NCBI GenBank assembly: GCA_015689685.1
Contig: WVSL01000014.1
Location: forward strand, 1-64,000
Direction of reading: 5' to 3'
DNA: 64,000 nucleotides
Origin: Rhodobacterales bacterium HKCCE2091
GTDB taxonomy: Bacteria; Pseudomonadota; Alphaproteobacteria; Rhodobacterales; Rhodobacteraceae
Positions 45,528 through 54,006 of the stretch are shown here, in pieces (the first letter of the stretch is position 1; each line of letters opens with the position of its first letter). The position numbers were made by a program, and so were the translations under genes. Under the pieces are notes generated by a model, which worked only from the letters and a program-made list of their open reading frames with translations, was not told the origin of the DNA and made no database searches.

Positions 45528-46282
45528 GCGGCTGGCCAGAACATGTCCCTGGCCAGACCGTCCACGCGAGGCGCGGATCGGTCTCGAACGCCTTCCGTTA
45601 CGGGGTGGACTACCTGCTGATCGACCCCGACAGCGACAGGGGCCCGTGGTTCTTCTCCCGCAACCGGTTCAACCTCTTCGCCATCCACGACCGCGACCAC
45701 GGCGGACCCCGCGGCGACGGCCGGGGCGCGTCCTGGGCGCGGGAGGTCTTCGTCGCGCGCGGTATCGCACCGGAGGCGTCCGACCGCGTGCTCCTGCTGA
45801 CGCAGCCGCGTTTCCTCGGCATCGGGTTCAACCCGGTCAGTTTCTGGCTGCTCCTGCGCGGGGACGACCTGCTCGCGGCGATCGCGGAGGTCAACAACAC
45901 CTTCGGCGACCGGCATTCCTACCTCTGCGCGCGCGATGATTTCGAGCCCATCGGGCCGGGCGACAGGGTTTCCGCCGCGAAGGTGTTCCACGTCTCGCCG
46001 TTCCAGGACATCGCGGGGCGGTACCGGTTCGCGTTCCGGGTAAACGATGACCGTATCGCCATCGCCATCGGCCTGCGCGACGGAGACGGCGGGCTGCACG
46101 CCACGCTGACCGGCCCGCGGCGGCGGCTAACGTCCGGCGCGATCCTGTGGTCCGCGATCCGCCGCCCGTTCGGCGCCGCGCGGGTGGTGGCGCTGATCTA
46201 CTGGCAGGCGCTGAGGCTGAAGCTCAAGCGCGTCCCCTACCGCAGCCGCCCCGCCCCGCCGGTCGAGGAGGTAAGCGGATGA
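45524..46282 (+). CDS. DUF1365 family protein
   Basis: 252 residues. DUF1365 features: HARRGSVSNAFRYGVDYLLID at the N-terminus, LLTQPRFLGIGFNPVSFWLL near 85, EVNNTFGDRHSYL near 118, and KVFHVSPFQDIAGRYRF near 145. It travels with the FAD protein and cyclopropane/furan fatty-acid genes in many proteobacteria, suggesting a membrane-lipid modification role. ATGA overlaps on both sides show it is translated as part of the operon. The biochemical function is not established from sequence. Confidence 0.87.
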   Translation: MSGWPEHVPGQTVHARRGSVSNAFRYGVDYLLIDPDSDRGPWFFSRNRFNLFAIHDRDHGGPRGDGRGASWAREVFVARGIAPEASDRVLLLTQPRFLGIGFNPVSFWLLLRGDDLLAAIAEVNNTFGDRHSYLCARDDFEPIGPGDRVSAAKVFHVSPFQDIAGRYRFAFRVNDDRIAIAIGLRDGDGGLHATLTGPRRRLTSGAILWSAIRRPFGAARVVALIYWQALRLKLKRVPYRSRPAPPVEEVSG

Positions 46283-46827
46283 CCTGGGTTGCCATCGCCG
46301 CGCTGGCCGTCCTCGCCCTGCTGCTGGTCCGGCGGCTGAGGTTCAGCTTCGCCGCGCAGCGGATCGACGACTGGACCAGAACCGGCCCGGCCTTCGACAT
46401 CCGCGAGGTCCTGGCAGGCAGGATGATTTCCGAGGGCGTGATCTACGGCCCCGACGGCCGCGTCGCCTCGCGCTTCGTGGCCGAGATGGAAGGGACGTGG
46501 GAGGGCAACACCGGCGTTCTGACCGAGGAATTCAGCTACGCCGACGGGGGCACGCAGGCGCGGGAATGGCGGATCAGCCATGACGGCGGCGCGGGTTTCA
46601 CAGCCGAGGCCGACGATCTCGTGGGGCCGGGCCGGGGGCGGCAGGCTGGCGGGGCCGTCCGGATGCGCTACCGTCTCAGGCTCGCCGAGGGCGCGGGGGG
46701 CCATGTGCTCGACGTGACCGACTGGATGTACCTGATGGAGAACGGCACCGTGATGAACCGGTCCGAGATGCGAAAGTTCGGTGTCGTCGTGGCGGAACTC
46801 GTCGCCACGATCAGGCCGGTGGCATGA
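46279..46827 (+). CDS. DUF3833 family membrane-anchored protein
   Basis: 182 residues with a single N-terminal hydrophobic helix (TWVAIAALAVLALLLVRRL). A lipocalin-like soluble part follows (GRMISEGVIYGPDGRVASRFVAEMEGTWEG, VTDWMYLMENGTVMNRSEMRKFGV), matching DUF3833. Likely anchored to the inner membrane facing the periplasm. It lies between DUF1365 and SDR genes in this conserved stress operon. Function unknown. Confidence 0.82.
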   Translation: MTWVAIAALAVLALLLVRRLRFSFAAQRIDDWTRTGPAFDIREVLAGRMISEGVIYGPDGRVASRFVAEMEGTWEGNTGVLTEEFSYADGGTQAREWRISHDGGAGFTAEADDLVGPGRGRQAGGAVRMRYRLRLAEGAGGHVLDVTDWMYLMENGTVMNRSEMRKFGVVVAELVATIRPVA

Positions 46828-47558
46828 GCGGGTTCGCCGGCCAGACCTGGTGGATCGTGGGCGCGAGCGACGGTCTTGGCGCCGAAATCGCGCGGGCGCT
46901 GTCCCGCGAGGGCGCGACGCTGATCCTCTCGGCCCGCAGCGCGGACAAGCTGAACGCGCTTGCCGACGAACTGGACGACGCCCACGCCCTGCCGGTCGAC
47001 GTGACCGACACCGAATCCGTCGAAGCGGGGGTCGAGATCGCGGGCGACGCGGACGGGGTCGTCTGGACCGTGGGCCGCTACGAGCCGATGAGCGCCGGTA
47101 GCTGGGATGCGGAGGAAGGCACCGCGATCGTCGATGTGAACTTCATGGGCGCGATGCGCCTCCTTGGCCGGGTGGTGCCCCGGATGGTGCGGCGCGGTCG
47201 CGGCCATGTCGTGCTGGTCGGCTCCCTGTCGGGCTATCGCGGCATCTCCGGCACGGTGGCCTACGGCGCCAGCAAGGCCGCGATCATGAGCCTCGCCGAG
47301 ACCCTGCGCGCCGATACCGACGGGTCCGGGGTCAAGGTGCAGCTGGCCAATCCCGGCTTCATCCGCACCCGCCTGACCGAGAAGAACGACTTCCGGATGC
47401 CGCAGATCATGGAACCGGAGGAAGCTGCGGGCCACGTCATGGCGCTGATGCGGACGGACCGGTTCAAGGCGGATTTCCCGAAGCCGTTCGCGTGGCTGTT
47501 CACCTGGGGACGTCTGCTGCTGCCGCTGAGCCTGTTCCACCGGATCACGACCCGGTAG
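46824..47558 (+). CDS. Short-chain dehydrogenase of the RpoE operon
   Basis: 244 residues, classical SDR. Cofactor loop VGASDGLGAEIARAL near residue 11, catalytic Ser in LVGSLSGYRG and Tyr-x-x-x-Lys in AYGASKAAI, then NPGFIRTRL. Last gene of the FAD/DUF1365/DUF3833/SDR operon, started by an ATGA overlap. The same gene ends the equivalent Rhodobacter locus, supporting a shared oxidative or lipid-modification pathway; the substrate is unknown. Confidence 0.87.
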   Translation: MSGFAGQTWWIVGASDGLGAEIARALSREGATLILSARSADKLNALADELDDAHALPVDVTDTESVEAGVEIAGDADGVVWTVGRYEPMSAGSWDAEEGTAIVDVNFMGAMRLLGRVVPRMVRRGRGHVVLVGSLSGYRGISGTVAYGASKAAIMSLAETLRADTDGSGVKVQLANPGFIRTRLTEKNDFRMPQIMEPEEAAGHVMALMRTDRFKADFPKPFAWLFTWGRLLLPLSLFHRITTR

Positions 47559-47591
47559 GTGTGCGCGGCGCCGGGCATTGTCGGGCAGCGC

Positions 47592-47629
47592 GGAACAAGG
47601 CCGAAGGCAGCCGCGCATCGTCGGGCCGC
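47592..47629 (+). repeat. Dispersed intergenic repeat type 2, copy 2
   Basis: GGAACAAGGCCGAAGGC followed by a short GC segment and CGGGCCGC, matching 34 of 38 bases of the minus-strand copy at 7053-7090. It lies in the 214-bp gap between two convergent operons. The remainder of the gap shows no gene. Confidence 0.6.
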
Positions 47630-47772
47630 CCCCCGGCCCGGCGATTTGGCTGGCGTCTGGGCACAGCGGTGAGGATCGTCGGATTTGGCAGGCATAAAGT
47701 GCCATAGCGGGACGGTTCGGATCGCCGTGCCGCGGCCCGTCGATGCGCGGCTTCGGGTCTGGATGGATGCGG

Positions 47773-48783
47773 CTACTTCGCCGTTTCTACCGCCTCCACC
47801 TCGTCATGATACGGGCAGGCCACGTCATGCTTCGGCCCCGCCGGTTCCAGTGGCGGGCGGGCTTCGGCGCAGCTTTCACGGGCGATCGGGCAGCGGGTGC
47901 GGAAGACGCAGCCCGAGGGCGGGTTCATCGGCGACGGCAACTCGCCTTTCAGGATCGGCCGGTGGCGCGACTTCTCCAGCTTCGGATCGGGGATCGGCAC
48001 CGAGGAGATCAGCGCCCGCGTATAGGGATGCGCGGGCGTGGCCGTCACTGCCGCCGCGGGTCCGGTTTCCATGATCCGCCCCAGGTACATGACCGAGATC
48101 CGGTTCGAGACGTGGCGCACCACCGACAGGTCATGGGCGATGAAGATCAGGCTGAGGCCCATCTCCTTCTGCAGCGCGCCGAGCAGGTTCACCACCTGCG
48201 CCTGCACCGACACGTCGAGCGCCGACACCGGCTCGTCGCAGATCACCAGCTCCGGCTCGGTGATGAGCGCGCGGGCGATGCCGATGCGCTGGCACTGGCC
48301 GCCGGAGAACTCGTGCGGGTAGCGGTTCTGCAGGTTCGGCAGGAGGCCCACCCGTTCCATCATTTCGCCCACGCGGCGGCGGCGGTCGGTGGCGCCGATC
48401 TCGGGGCGGTGGGTCGCCAGCGGCTCGGCGATGATCTGGCCCACGTTCATCCGCGGGTTCAGCGCCGCGAGCGGGTCCTGGAAGATCATCTGGACATGCC
48501 GGCCGTGGGCGCGGCGCTGCGCCGGGGTGTACTGGGTCAGGTCCTGCCCGCGCCACAGGACGCGGCCGCCCGCCGGGCGGATCGTGCCGACGATGGCGCG
48601 TGCGAGCGTCGACTTGCCGGAGCCGCTTTCCCCCACGAGGCCGAGCGTCTCGCCCCGCGCGAGCGTCAGGTCGGCCTTCGACACGGCCTGCAGGTAATGC
48701 GGCTTCGTCCACGGCAGTGCGCCGCGTTTCGGGATCGCGAAGGTGACGTCGAGCTTCTCGACCCGGAGCAGCGTCTCGCTCAT
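47773..48783 (-). CDS. oppF: Oligopeptide ABC transporter ATPase OppF
   Basis: 336 residues from the ATG at 48783. Walker A GESGSGKST near residue 49, signature FSGGQCQR, Walker B VICDEPVSALD. The C-terminal oligopeptide-transporter extension includes PSGCVFRTRCPIA, in which Cys residues often hold an iron-sulfur or metal site. It dimerises with OppD (ATGA overlap) to power the importer. Last gene of the opp operon. Confidence 0.92.
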   Translation of the reverse strand: MSETLLRVEKLDVTFAIPKRGALPWTKPHYLQAVSKADLTLARGETLGLVGESGSGKSTLARAIVGTIRPAGGRVLWRGQDLTQYTPAQRRAHGRHVQMIFQDPLAALNPRMNVGQIIAEPLATHRPEIGATDRRRRVGEMMERVGLLPNLQNRYPHEFSGGQCQRIGIARALITEPELVICDEPVSALDVSVQAQVVNLLGALQKEMGLSLIFIAHDLSVVRHVSNRISVMYLGRIMETGPAAAVTATPAHPYTRALISSVPIPDPKLEKSRHRPILKGELPSPMNPPSGCVFRTRCPIARESCAEARPPLEPAGPKHDVACPYHDEVEAVETAK

Positions 48784-49763
48784 GGCTTCACCTCCTCCGT
48801 CGGCGCGTGACAGGCGCGGACCCGGTCGCCGTCGAAGGGCACCAGCGGCGGCATCGTCTCGCGGCACGGCGGGTGGGCAAGTGGGCAGCGCGGGGCGAAG
48901 GGACAGCCGGGCGGCAGGCTCAGGAGGTCCGGAGGATCGCCGGGGATCGTCCGCAATTCGTCCTGCGCCACGTCGAGCCGGGGCACGGCGGCCAAGAGGC
49001 CGAGCGTGTAGGGATGCGACGGGGCCTCGAACAGCTTCTCGGTCGGCCCGGCCTCCATCACCCGGCCGCCGTACATGACCATCGTGCGTTCGCAGGCACC
49101 CGCGACGATGCCGAGATCGTGGGTGATGAGGATGATCGCGGTGCCGAACTCCGCGCGGATCTCCGACAGCAGCTCCATGATCTGCGCCTGCACCGTCACG
49201 TCGAGCGCAGTGGTGGGCTCGTCCGCGATCAGGAGCGCGGGGCGGCACAGGAGCGACATGGCGATCATGATCCGCTGGCGCATCCCGCCCGAAAACTCGT
49301 GCGGGTACATCGCCAGCCGGCTGGCGGCGTCGGGAATGCGCACCGCGTCCAGCATCGCGGCGGATTCCTTCATCGCCTCGCGCCGGGACATGCCCCGGTG
49401 CAGTTGCAGGACCTCGGCCATCTGCGTTCCGACGCGGAGGTAGGGGTTCAGCGAGGTCATCGGGTCCTGGAAGATCATCGAGACCCGCTGTGCCCGGACC
49501 TTGTTCAACTTCGAGTCCGGCAAATTCAGGATCTCGGACCCGTCGAGCATCACCGACCCCTCGGCCCGCCCGTTCTTCGCCAGGAGCCCGAGCATGGCGA
49601 AGGCGAGCTGCGTCTTGCCCGAGCCGCTTTCGCCCACCACCGCCAGCGTGTCGCCCGCGCCGACATCGAGCGAGATCCCGTTGACCGCGCCAAGCGCGCC
49701 GTCGGGCGTGTCGAAGGTCACCTTCAGGTCGCGGACCCGGAGAAGCGGTTTCGCGTCCGTCAT
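48780..49763 (-). CDS. oppD: Oligopeptide ABC transporter ATPase OppD
   Basis: 327 residues from the ATG at 49763, which lies two bases before the oppC stop; an upstream in-frame ATG at 49805 would overlap oppC. Walker A GESGSGKTQ near residue 47, signature FSGGMRQR, Walker B LIADEPTTALD, and the Opp C-terminal block PPGCPFAPRCPLA. Partner ATPase of OppF. Confidence 0.92.
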   Translation of the reverse strand: MTDAKPLLRVRDLKVTFDTPDGALGAVNGISLDVGAGDTLAVVGESGSGKTQLAFAMLGLLAKNGRAEGSVMLDGSEILNLPDSKLNKVRAQRVSMIFQDPMTSLNPYLRVGTQMAEVLQLHRGMSRREAMKESAAMLDAVRIPDAASRLAMYPHEFSGGMRQRIMIAMSLLCRPALLIADEPTTALDVTVQAQIMELLSEIRAEFGTAIILITHDLGIVAGACERTMVMYGGRVMEAGPTEKLFEAPSHPYTLGLLAAVPRLDVAQDELRTIPGDPPDLLSLPPGCPFAPRCPLAHPPCRETMPPLVPFDGDRVRACHAPTEEVKP

Positions 49764-49764
49764 C

Positions 49765-50724
49765 TCAGCGATCCTTGGGGTCGAGCGCGTCGCGCAGGCC
49801 GTCACCGAGGAAGAAGAACGAGAACAGCGAGACGACGAAGAAGAACAGCGGCACCAGCAGCATCCAGAGCCCCTGCCGCATCTGATCGGCGCCCTCGTTG
49901 ATGAGCGCGCCCCAGGAGGTCAGCGGCTCCTGCACGCCGAGGCCGAGGAACGAGATGAACGACTCGTAGATGATCATCGAGGGCACCAGCAGCGTGGCGT
50001 AGACGATCACCACGCCGAGCAGGTTCGGCACGATATGGCGCAGGATGATGCGGAACGGGTGGACGCCTGTGGCGATGGCGGCCTCGACGAATTCCTTCTC
50101 GCGCAGCGACAGGGTCTGGCCGCGCGCGATCCGGGCCATGTCGAGCCACGAGATCAGGCCGATGCCGACGAACAGCATCAGGATCGACCGGCCGAACACG
50201 ACGAGCAGCAGGATCAGGACGAACATGTACGGGATCGACATCAGGATATCGACGATCCGCATCATCACGTTGTCGAGCCGGCCGCCGAAATAGCCGGAGA
50301 TCGCGCCGTAGAGCGTGCCGACCACGACCGCGATCAGCGCGCCCACGACCCCGACCATCAGACTGATCTGCGTGCCCTGCACCGTGCGGGCGAAGAGGTC
50401 GCGGGCCTGCGCGTCGGTGCCGAAGTAGTGGCCGGAGTCCGAGCAGGGCGGGATCTCGTTGTCGGGGCCGGACAGGAAGCAGGGGCCGCCGGCCTCGTCG
50501 ACGTTTCCGAGGATGGCCCAGTCGATCGTCTCGATGGAGTGCCGCGCGACCAGCGGCCCGAACAGCGCGAAGGCGGCGACGAGGCCGAGCACGATCAGCG
50601 AGGCGACGGCGGCGCGGTTGCGGAAGAACCGCGCGCGGGCGTCGGCCCAGAGCGACCGGGGCGGCCCCATCGGCGCGGACTGGGCCAGGGTCTCGGCCGC
50701 GGTTCCGGTTGCGAACATGGCCAT
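49765..50724 (-). CDS. oppC: Oligopeptide ABC permease OppC
   Basis: 319 residues. A ~35-residue cytoplasmic tail precedes TM1 (AAVASLIVLGLVAAFALFGPLVA). A periplasmic loop with two Cys (ACFLSG-like PCFLSG and PPCSDSG) follows, then HYFGTDAQARDLFARTV and the permease core with EKEFVEAAIATGVHPFRIILRHIVPN as the EAA loop. Forms the channel with OppB. Confidence 0.9.
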   Translation of the reverse strand: MAMFATGTAAETLAQSAPMGPPRSLWADARARFFRNRAAVASLIVLGLVAAFALFGPLVARHSIETIDWAILGNVDEAGGPCFLSGPDNEIPPCSDSGHYFGTDAQARDLFARTVQGTQISLMVGVVGALIAVVVGTLYGAISGYFGGRLDNVMMRIVDILMSIPYMFVLILLLVVFGRSILMLFVGIGLISWLDMARIARGQTLSLREKEFVEAAIATGVHPFRIILRHIVPNLLGVVIVYATLLVPSMIIYESFISFLGLGVQEPLTSWGALINEGADQMRQGLWMLLVPLFFFVVSLFSFFFLGDGLRDALDPKDR

Positions 50725-50725
50725 G

Positions 50726-51649
50726 TCAGTACCGGATCTTCGGGTCGATCCATGCGTAGAGGATATCGACCACGAGGTTGAACAGGATCGTCAGCGCCCC
50801 GAGCAGGACGGTGATGCCCATCATCACGCCGTAGTCCCGGTTGAGCGCGGAGGCGACGAAGAACTGCCCGATCCCGCCGGTGGAGAAATAGAGGTCGATC
50901 ACGACCGAGCCGGTGATCATGCCGACGAAGGCGGGGCCGAGATAGGACAGGACCGGCAGCAGCGCGGGCTTCAGCGCGTGGCGGAAGACGATGGTGCGCC
51001 CGGGCAGGCCCTTGGCCCGCGCGGTGCGGATGAAGTTCGATGTCATCACTTCGAGCATCGAGGCCCGCGCGATCCGCGCGATGGATGCCATGAAGCTGGT
51101 GGACAGCGCGATGACGGGCAGGATGACGTACTCGATCTGGCCGCCCTGCCAGCCGCCGCCCGGCAACCAGCCGAGCCAGAGCGTGAAGACGAGCACGAGG
51201 ATCGGCGCGAGCACGAAGTTCGGCAGGACCTGCGCCCCGATCGACACCCCGACGGCGAGGTAGTCGAGCCAGGTGTTGTGCCGGATCGCCGCCGCGATGC
51301 CGAGCGCCCCGCCGACGATGACGGCGACCACGAAGCTCCAGAACCCGTAGGTGAGCGTGACCGGAAAACCCTGTTCGATCAGGTCGTTGACGTCCTGGTC
51401 CCGGTACTGGAACGACGGCCCGAAATCGAAATGGACGACCACGTTCCAGATGTAGGACCCAATCTGGACAATGAAGGGCCGGTCGAGCCCGTAGGCGCGT
51501 TCGATGTTGGCGATGACGGCGGCCGGAACCGCGCGTTCGGAGGCGAACGGGCTGCCGGGGGCGGCGTACATCAGCGCGAAGGTGACCACGACCAGGATCA
51601 GCAGGACCGGGATCGCGAGCAGGAGGCGGCGGAGTATGTAGGCGAACAT
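50726..51649 (-). CDS. oppB: Oligopeptide ABC permease OppB
   Basis: 307 residues. MFAYILRRLLLAIPVLLILVV is the typical OppB N-terminus and TM1, and RTARAKGLPGRTIVFRHALKPAL is the EAA loop near residue 227. Its stop lies one base before the oppC start codon. With OppC it forms the membrane pore for peptide import. Confidence 0.92.
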   Translation of the reverse strand: MFAYILRRLLLAIPVLLILVVVTFALMYAAPGSPFASERAVPAAVIANIERAYGLDRPFIVQIGSYIWNVVVHFDFGPSFQYRDQDVNDLIEQGFPVTLTYGFWSFVVAVIVGGALGIAAAIRHNTWLDYLAVGVSIGAQVLPNFVLAPILVLVFTLWLGWLPGGGWQGGQIEYVILPVIALSTSFMASIARIARASMLEVMTSNFIRTARAKGLPGRTIVFRHALKPALLPVLSYLGPAFVGMITGSVVIDLYFSTGGIGQFFVASALNRDYGVMMGITVLLGALTILFNLVVDILYAWIDPKIRY

Positions 51650-51664
51650 GGAGCGGAACCGGGG

Positions 51665-51694
51665 GCCGGGGCGGGCGGCACGGCCCGCCCCGGC
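51665..51694 (-). terminator. Hairpin between oppA and oppB
   Basis: Perfect 12-bp inverted repeat GCCGGGGCGGGC / GCCCGCCCCGGC with a 6-base loop, 9 bases after the oppA stop. It is the same placement as the hairpins behind the other binding-protein genes and is consistent with higher oppA than oppBCDF expression. Confidence 0.65.
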
Positions 51695-51703
51695 GTCCGG
51701 GTC

Positions 51704-53332
51704 TTACTCGGACGCGACGCGGTAGATGTCGCGCACGTACCAGTTGTTCTCGGCGTTGTTGAACGGCCAGTTGTGGATGGTCTCGTCGAGAACGAAGTTC
51801 TGGGTGTAGTGGTAGATCGGGATGATCGCCATGTCCTGGGCCAGGATCTCCTCGGCCTGGGTGTAGAGCGGCTGCGGGTCGTCCGCACGCGCGGCCTCGG
51901 CGAGAAGCGCGTCGTAGTCCTCGTTGACATACTTGCCGTCGTTGTTGGCGTTGTTCGAGGTCAGGAGATCGAGGAAGGTCGACGCCTCGTTGTAGTCCGC
52001 GCACCAGCCCGACCGCGCGAGGTCGAACTGCTGGTTGCCGCGGATATCGAGGTAGGACTGCCACTCGTAGTTGTTGAGCGTGATCTCCACCCCGAGCGGC
52101 GCCCACATCTGGCTGAGTGCGATGGCGATCTGCCGGTGGTTGTCGGAGGTGTTGTAGATCAGGTTCAGCTCGAGCGGGTTGTCGGGGCCGTAGCCGGCCT
52201 CGGCCAGCAGCGCGGCGGCCTGCTCGTTGCGCTCGTCCTGGGTCAGCTCCGAGTAGGCGATGGTCGGAAGCTCGAAGTCCGCCGTGGCCCAGTGGGTGAA
52301 GCTGTAGGCGGGCGCCTGCCCGGCCTGCAGGATCTGGTCGGTCACCACGTCGCGGCGCACGGCGTAGCTGAGCGCGGTGCGGACGCGGGGGTCGGACAGC
52401 GCCTCGTGGCCGCTGCCGGACTGGTTGATCGTGTAGTAGTAGCTGCAGAGCCGCGGCACCGCGTGGGCGACATCGGGGTTCTCGGCCTCGAGGTCGGGAT
52501 AGGAGCCCGCGGGCAGGTCGTCCATCATGTCGAACTCGCCGGCCTGGAAGCGGCTCAGCGCCTGGTTGGCGTCGTTGATGACGTAGCCCGTCACCTCGTC
52601 GATGATGACGTCGTCGGCGCCCCAGTACTCGGGGTTGCGCGACAGGTGGAAGTACTCGTTCACCGCGATCTCGTCGAGGATGTAGGCGCCGTTGGCGACG
52701 ATGTTCTCGGGGTCGGTCCAGTCGGCGCCGAATTCCTCGATCGTGGCCTGGTGCGCGGGCATCAGCGTATAGTGGACGGTCATCTGCGGGAAGTAGGGCA
52801 GCGGCGCGTCGAGCGAGACTTCCAGCGTGTGGTCGTCGATGGCGCGGACGCCGAGCTCGGACGGGTCCATCTCGCCGGCGATGATCGCGCCCGCGTTCAC
52901 CATCTGGGTCAGCTCGACGTACCAGGCGTATTCCGACGCGGTCGCCGGGTCGGCGGCGCGCTGCCAGGCATAGACGAAATCGTGCGCCGTCACCGGGTCG
53001 CCGTTCGACCAGCGGGCGTCGTCACGCAGGGTGAAGGTCCAGGTCTGGTTGTCGTCGCTCGACCAGTCGGTGGCGACGCCGGGGCGCAGGGTGCCGTCGG
53101 AGTTCTGGGTCAGGAGGCCTTCGAATACCTGCCGGGCGACGTGGCCGCCGGCAGTTTCCTCGATCAGCTGCGGGTCGATGGTCGGGAACTGGTCGAGCAG
53201 GCGGTAGCTGAAGCTCTGGTTCTCGGCCAGCGTCTCGCCGGTCTCGGGATGGACCTCCTGCGCGGCGAGATGGCCGGCGGATACGGCGAGCGCCAGCGCC
53301 GAGGACGCTGTCAGAAGGAATGTGCGGGTCAT
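51704..53332 (-). CDS. oppA: Oligopeptide-binding protein OppA
   Basis: 542 residues from the ATG at 53332, preceded by GGGGAGACGAACC. The signal peptide (TFLLTASSALALAVSAGHLAA) is followed by a family 5 binding protein: FPTIDPQLIEETAGGHV, WSNGDPVTAHDFVYAWQR and SDPRVRTALSYAVRRD. E. coli-type OppA features such as NPEYWGADDVIIDEV are clear. It captures peptides in the periplasm for OppBCDF. First gene of the operon. Confidence 0.92.
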   Translation of the reverse strand: MTRTFLLTASSALALAVSAGHLAAQEVHPETGETLAENQSFSYRLLDQFPTIDPQLIEETAGGHVARQVFEGLLTQNSDGTLRPGVATDWSSDDNQTWTFTLRDDARWSNGDPVTAHDFVYAWQRAADPATASEYAWYVELTQMVNAGAIIAGEMDPSELGVRAIDDHTLEVSLDAPLPYFPQMTVHYTLMPAHQATIEEFGADWTDPENIVANGAYILDEIAVNEYFHLSRNPEYWGADDVIIDEVTGYVINDANQALSRFQAGEFDMMDDLPAGSYPDLEAENPDVAHAVPRLCSYYYTINQSGSGHEALSDPRVRTALSYAVRRDVVTDQILQAGQAPAYSFTHWATADFELPTIAYSELTQDERNEQAAALLAEAGYGPDNPLELNLIYNTSDNHRQIAIALSQMWAPLGVEITLNNYEWQSYLDIRGNQQFDLARSGWCADYNEASTFLDLLTSNNANNDGKYVNEDYDALLAEAARADDPQPLYTQAEEILAQDMAIIPIYHYTQNFVLDETIHNWPFNNAENNWYVRDIYRVASE

Positions 53333-53589
53333 GGTTCGTCTCCCCTGTTGATTGGCGTGTCCGGGCGTCTCTGTGACGGAGCCCTGGCAACTGATCCCGC
53401 ATGATCGGGACAAGTTCGTCGATAGTCCAGCGGTCTGCGCGCCGGCAGCGCGTTGACCCGGCGGCAATTTCCGCGACAGGCGGAGTCTTGCCGCCGCCGC
53501 CGTCGACCGCTGCCGCCCTTTCACCGGGACTTTTCGCGGCGGGCGTGGTCAGACTGCGGGCAGCGGGAACGGAAACGAAGGAGACGCGG

Positions 53590-53985
53590 ATGCCGGTCGG
53601 GTACAAGGAGTTGCTCGCCGAGGCCGAGGCGGAGGTGCAGTCCGTCACGGGCGACGACGCGCTGGCGTTGCTGGAGGACGCGGGCGTGGTCTTCGTCGAT
53701 ATCCGCGACGTGCGCGAGCTGGACCGCGAGGGTATGGTCCCCGGCTCCCGCCACGCCCCGCGCGGGATGCTGGAGTTCTGGATCGACCCCGAGAGCCCCT
53801 ATCACAAGCCGTTCTTCGCAGAGGACAGGACCTTCCTGTTCTACTGTGCGTCCGGCTGGCGGTCCCTGCTGGCGGCGCAGGTCGCGCAGCGTATGGGGCT
53901 CCGGTCCGCCAGCATGTCGGGCGGGTTCGGCGACTGGAAGCGGTCCGGCAAGCCGGTTGCGGAGCGGGAGCGGAAGCCGGGCTGA
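53590..53985 (+). CDS. Rhodanese-like sulfurtransferase
   Basis: 131 residues, single rhodanese domain. The conserved VVFVDIRDVRELDREGMVPGSRHAPRGML block leads to the active-site loop FYCASGWRS with catalytic C86, and it ends GGFGDWK. Starts at ATG 53590 after GGAGACGCGG; in-frame sequence upstream lacks domain content. It likely moves sulfane sulfur (thiosulfate or persulfide). Its stop lies in a hairpin shared with the convergent E1-type gene. Confidence 0.88.
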   Translation: MPVGYKELLAEAEAEVQSVTGDDALALLEDAGVVFVDIRDVRELDREGMVPGSRHAPRGMLEFWIDPESPYHKPFFAEDRTFLFYCASGWRSLLAAQVAQRMGLRSASMSGGFGDWKRSGKPVAERERKPG

Positions 53986-54006
53986 GGCCGAAGGGGCGGC
54001 CTCAGC
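53981..54006. terminator. Bidirectional hairpin containing both stop codons
   Basis: GCTGAGGCC (53981-53989) and GGCCTCAGC (53998-54006) form a perfect 9-bp stem with an 8-base loop. The stop codon of the rhodanese gene (TGA, 53983-53985) and that of the convergent E1-type gene (54004-54002) are the same positions in opposite arms. Confidence 0.65.

Noticed and set aside
50459-53404. 981-codon plus-strand open frame opposite oppC, oppB and oppA
   Set aside because: Low-complexity Arg/Asp/Val/His antisense translation with no motif; the opp genes explain the region.
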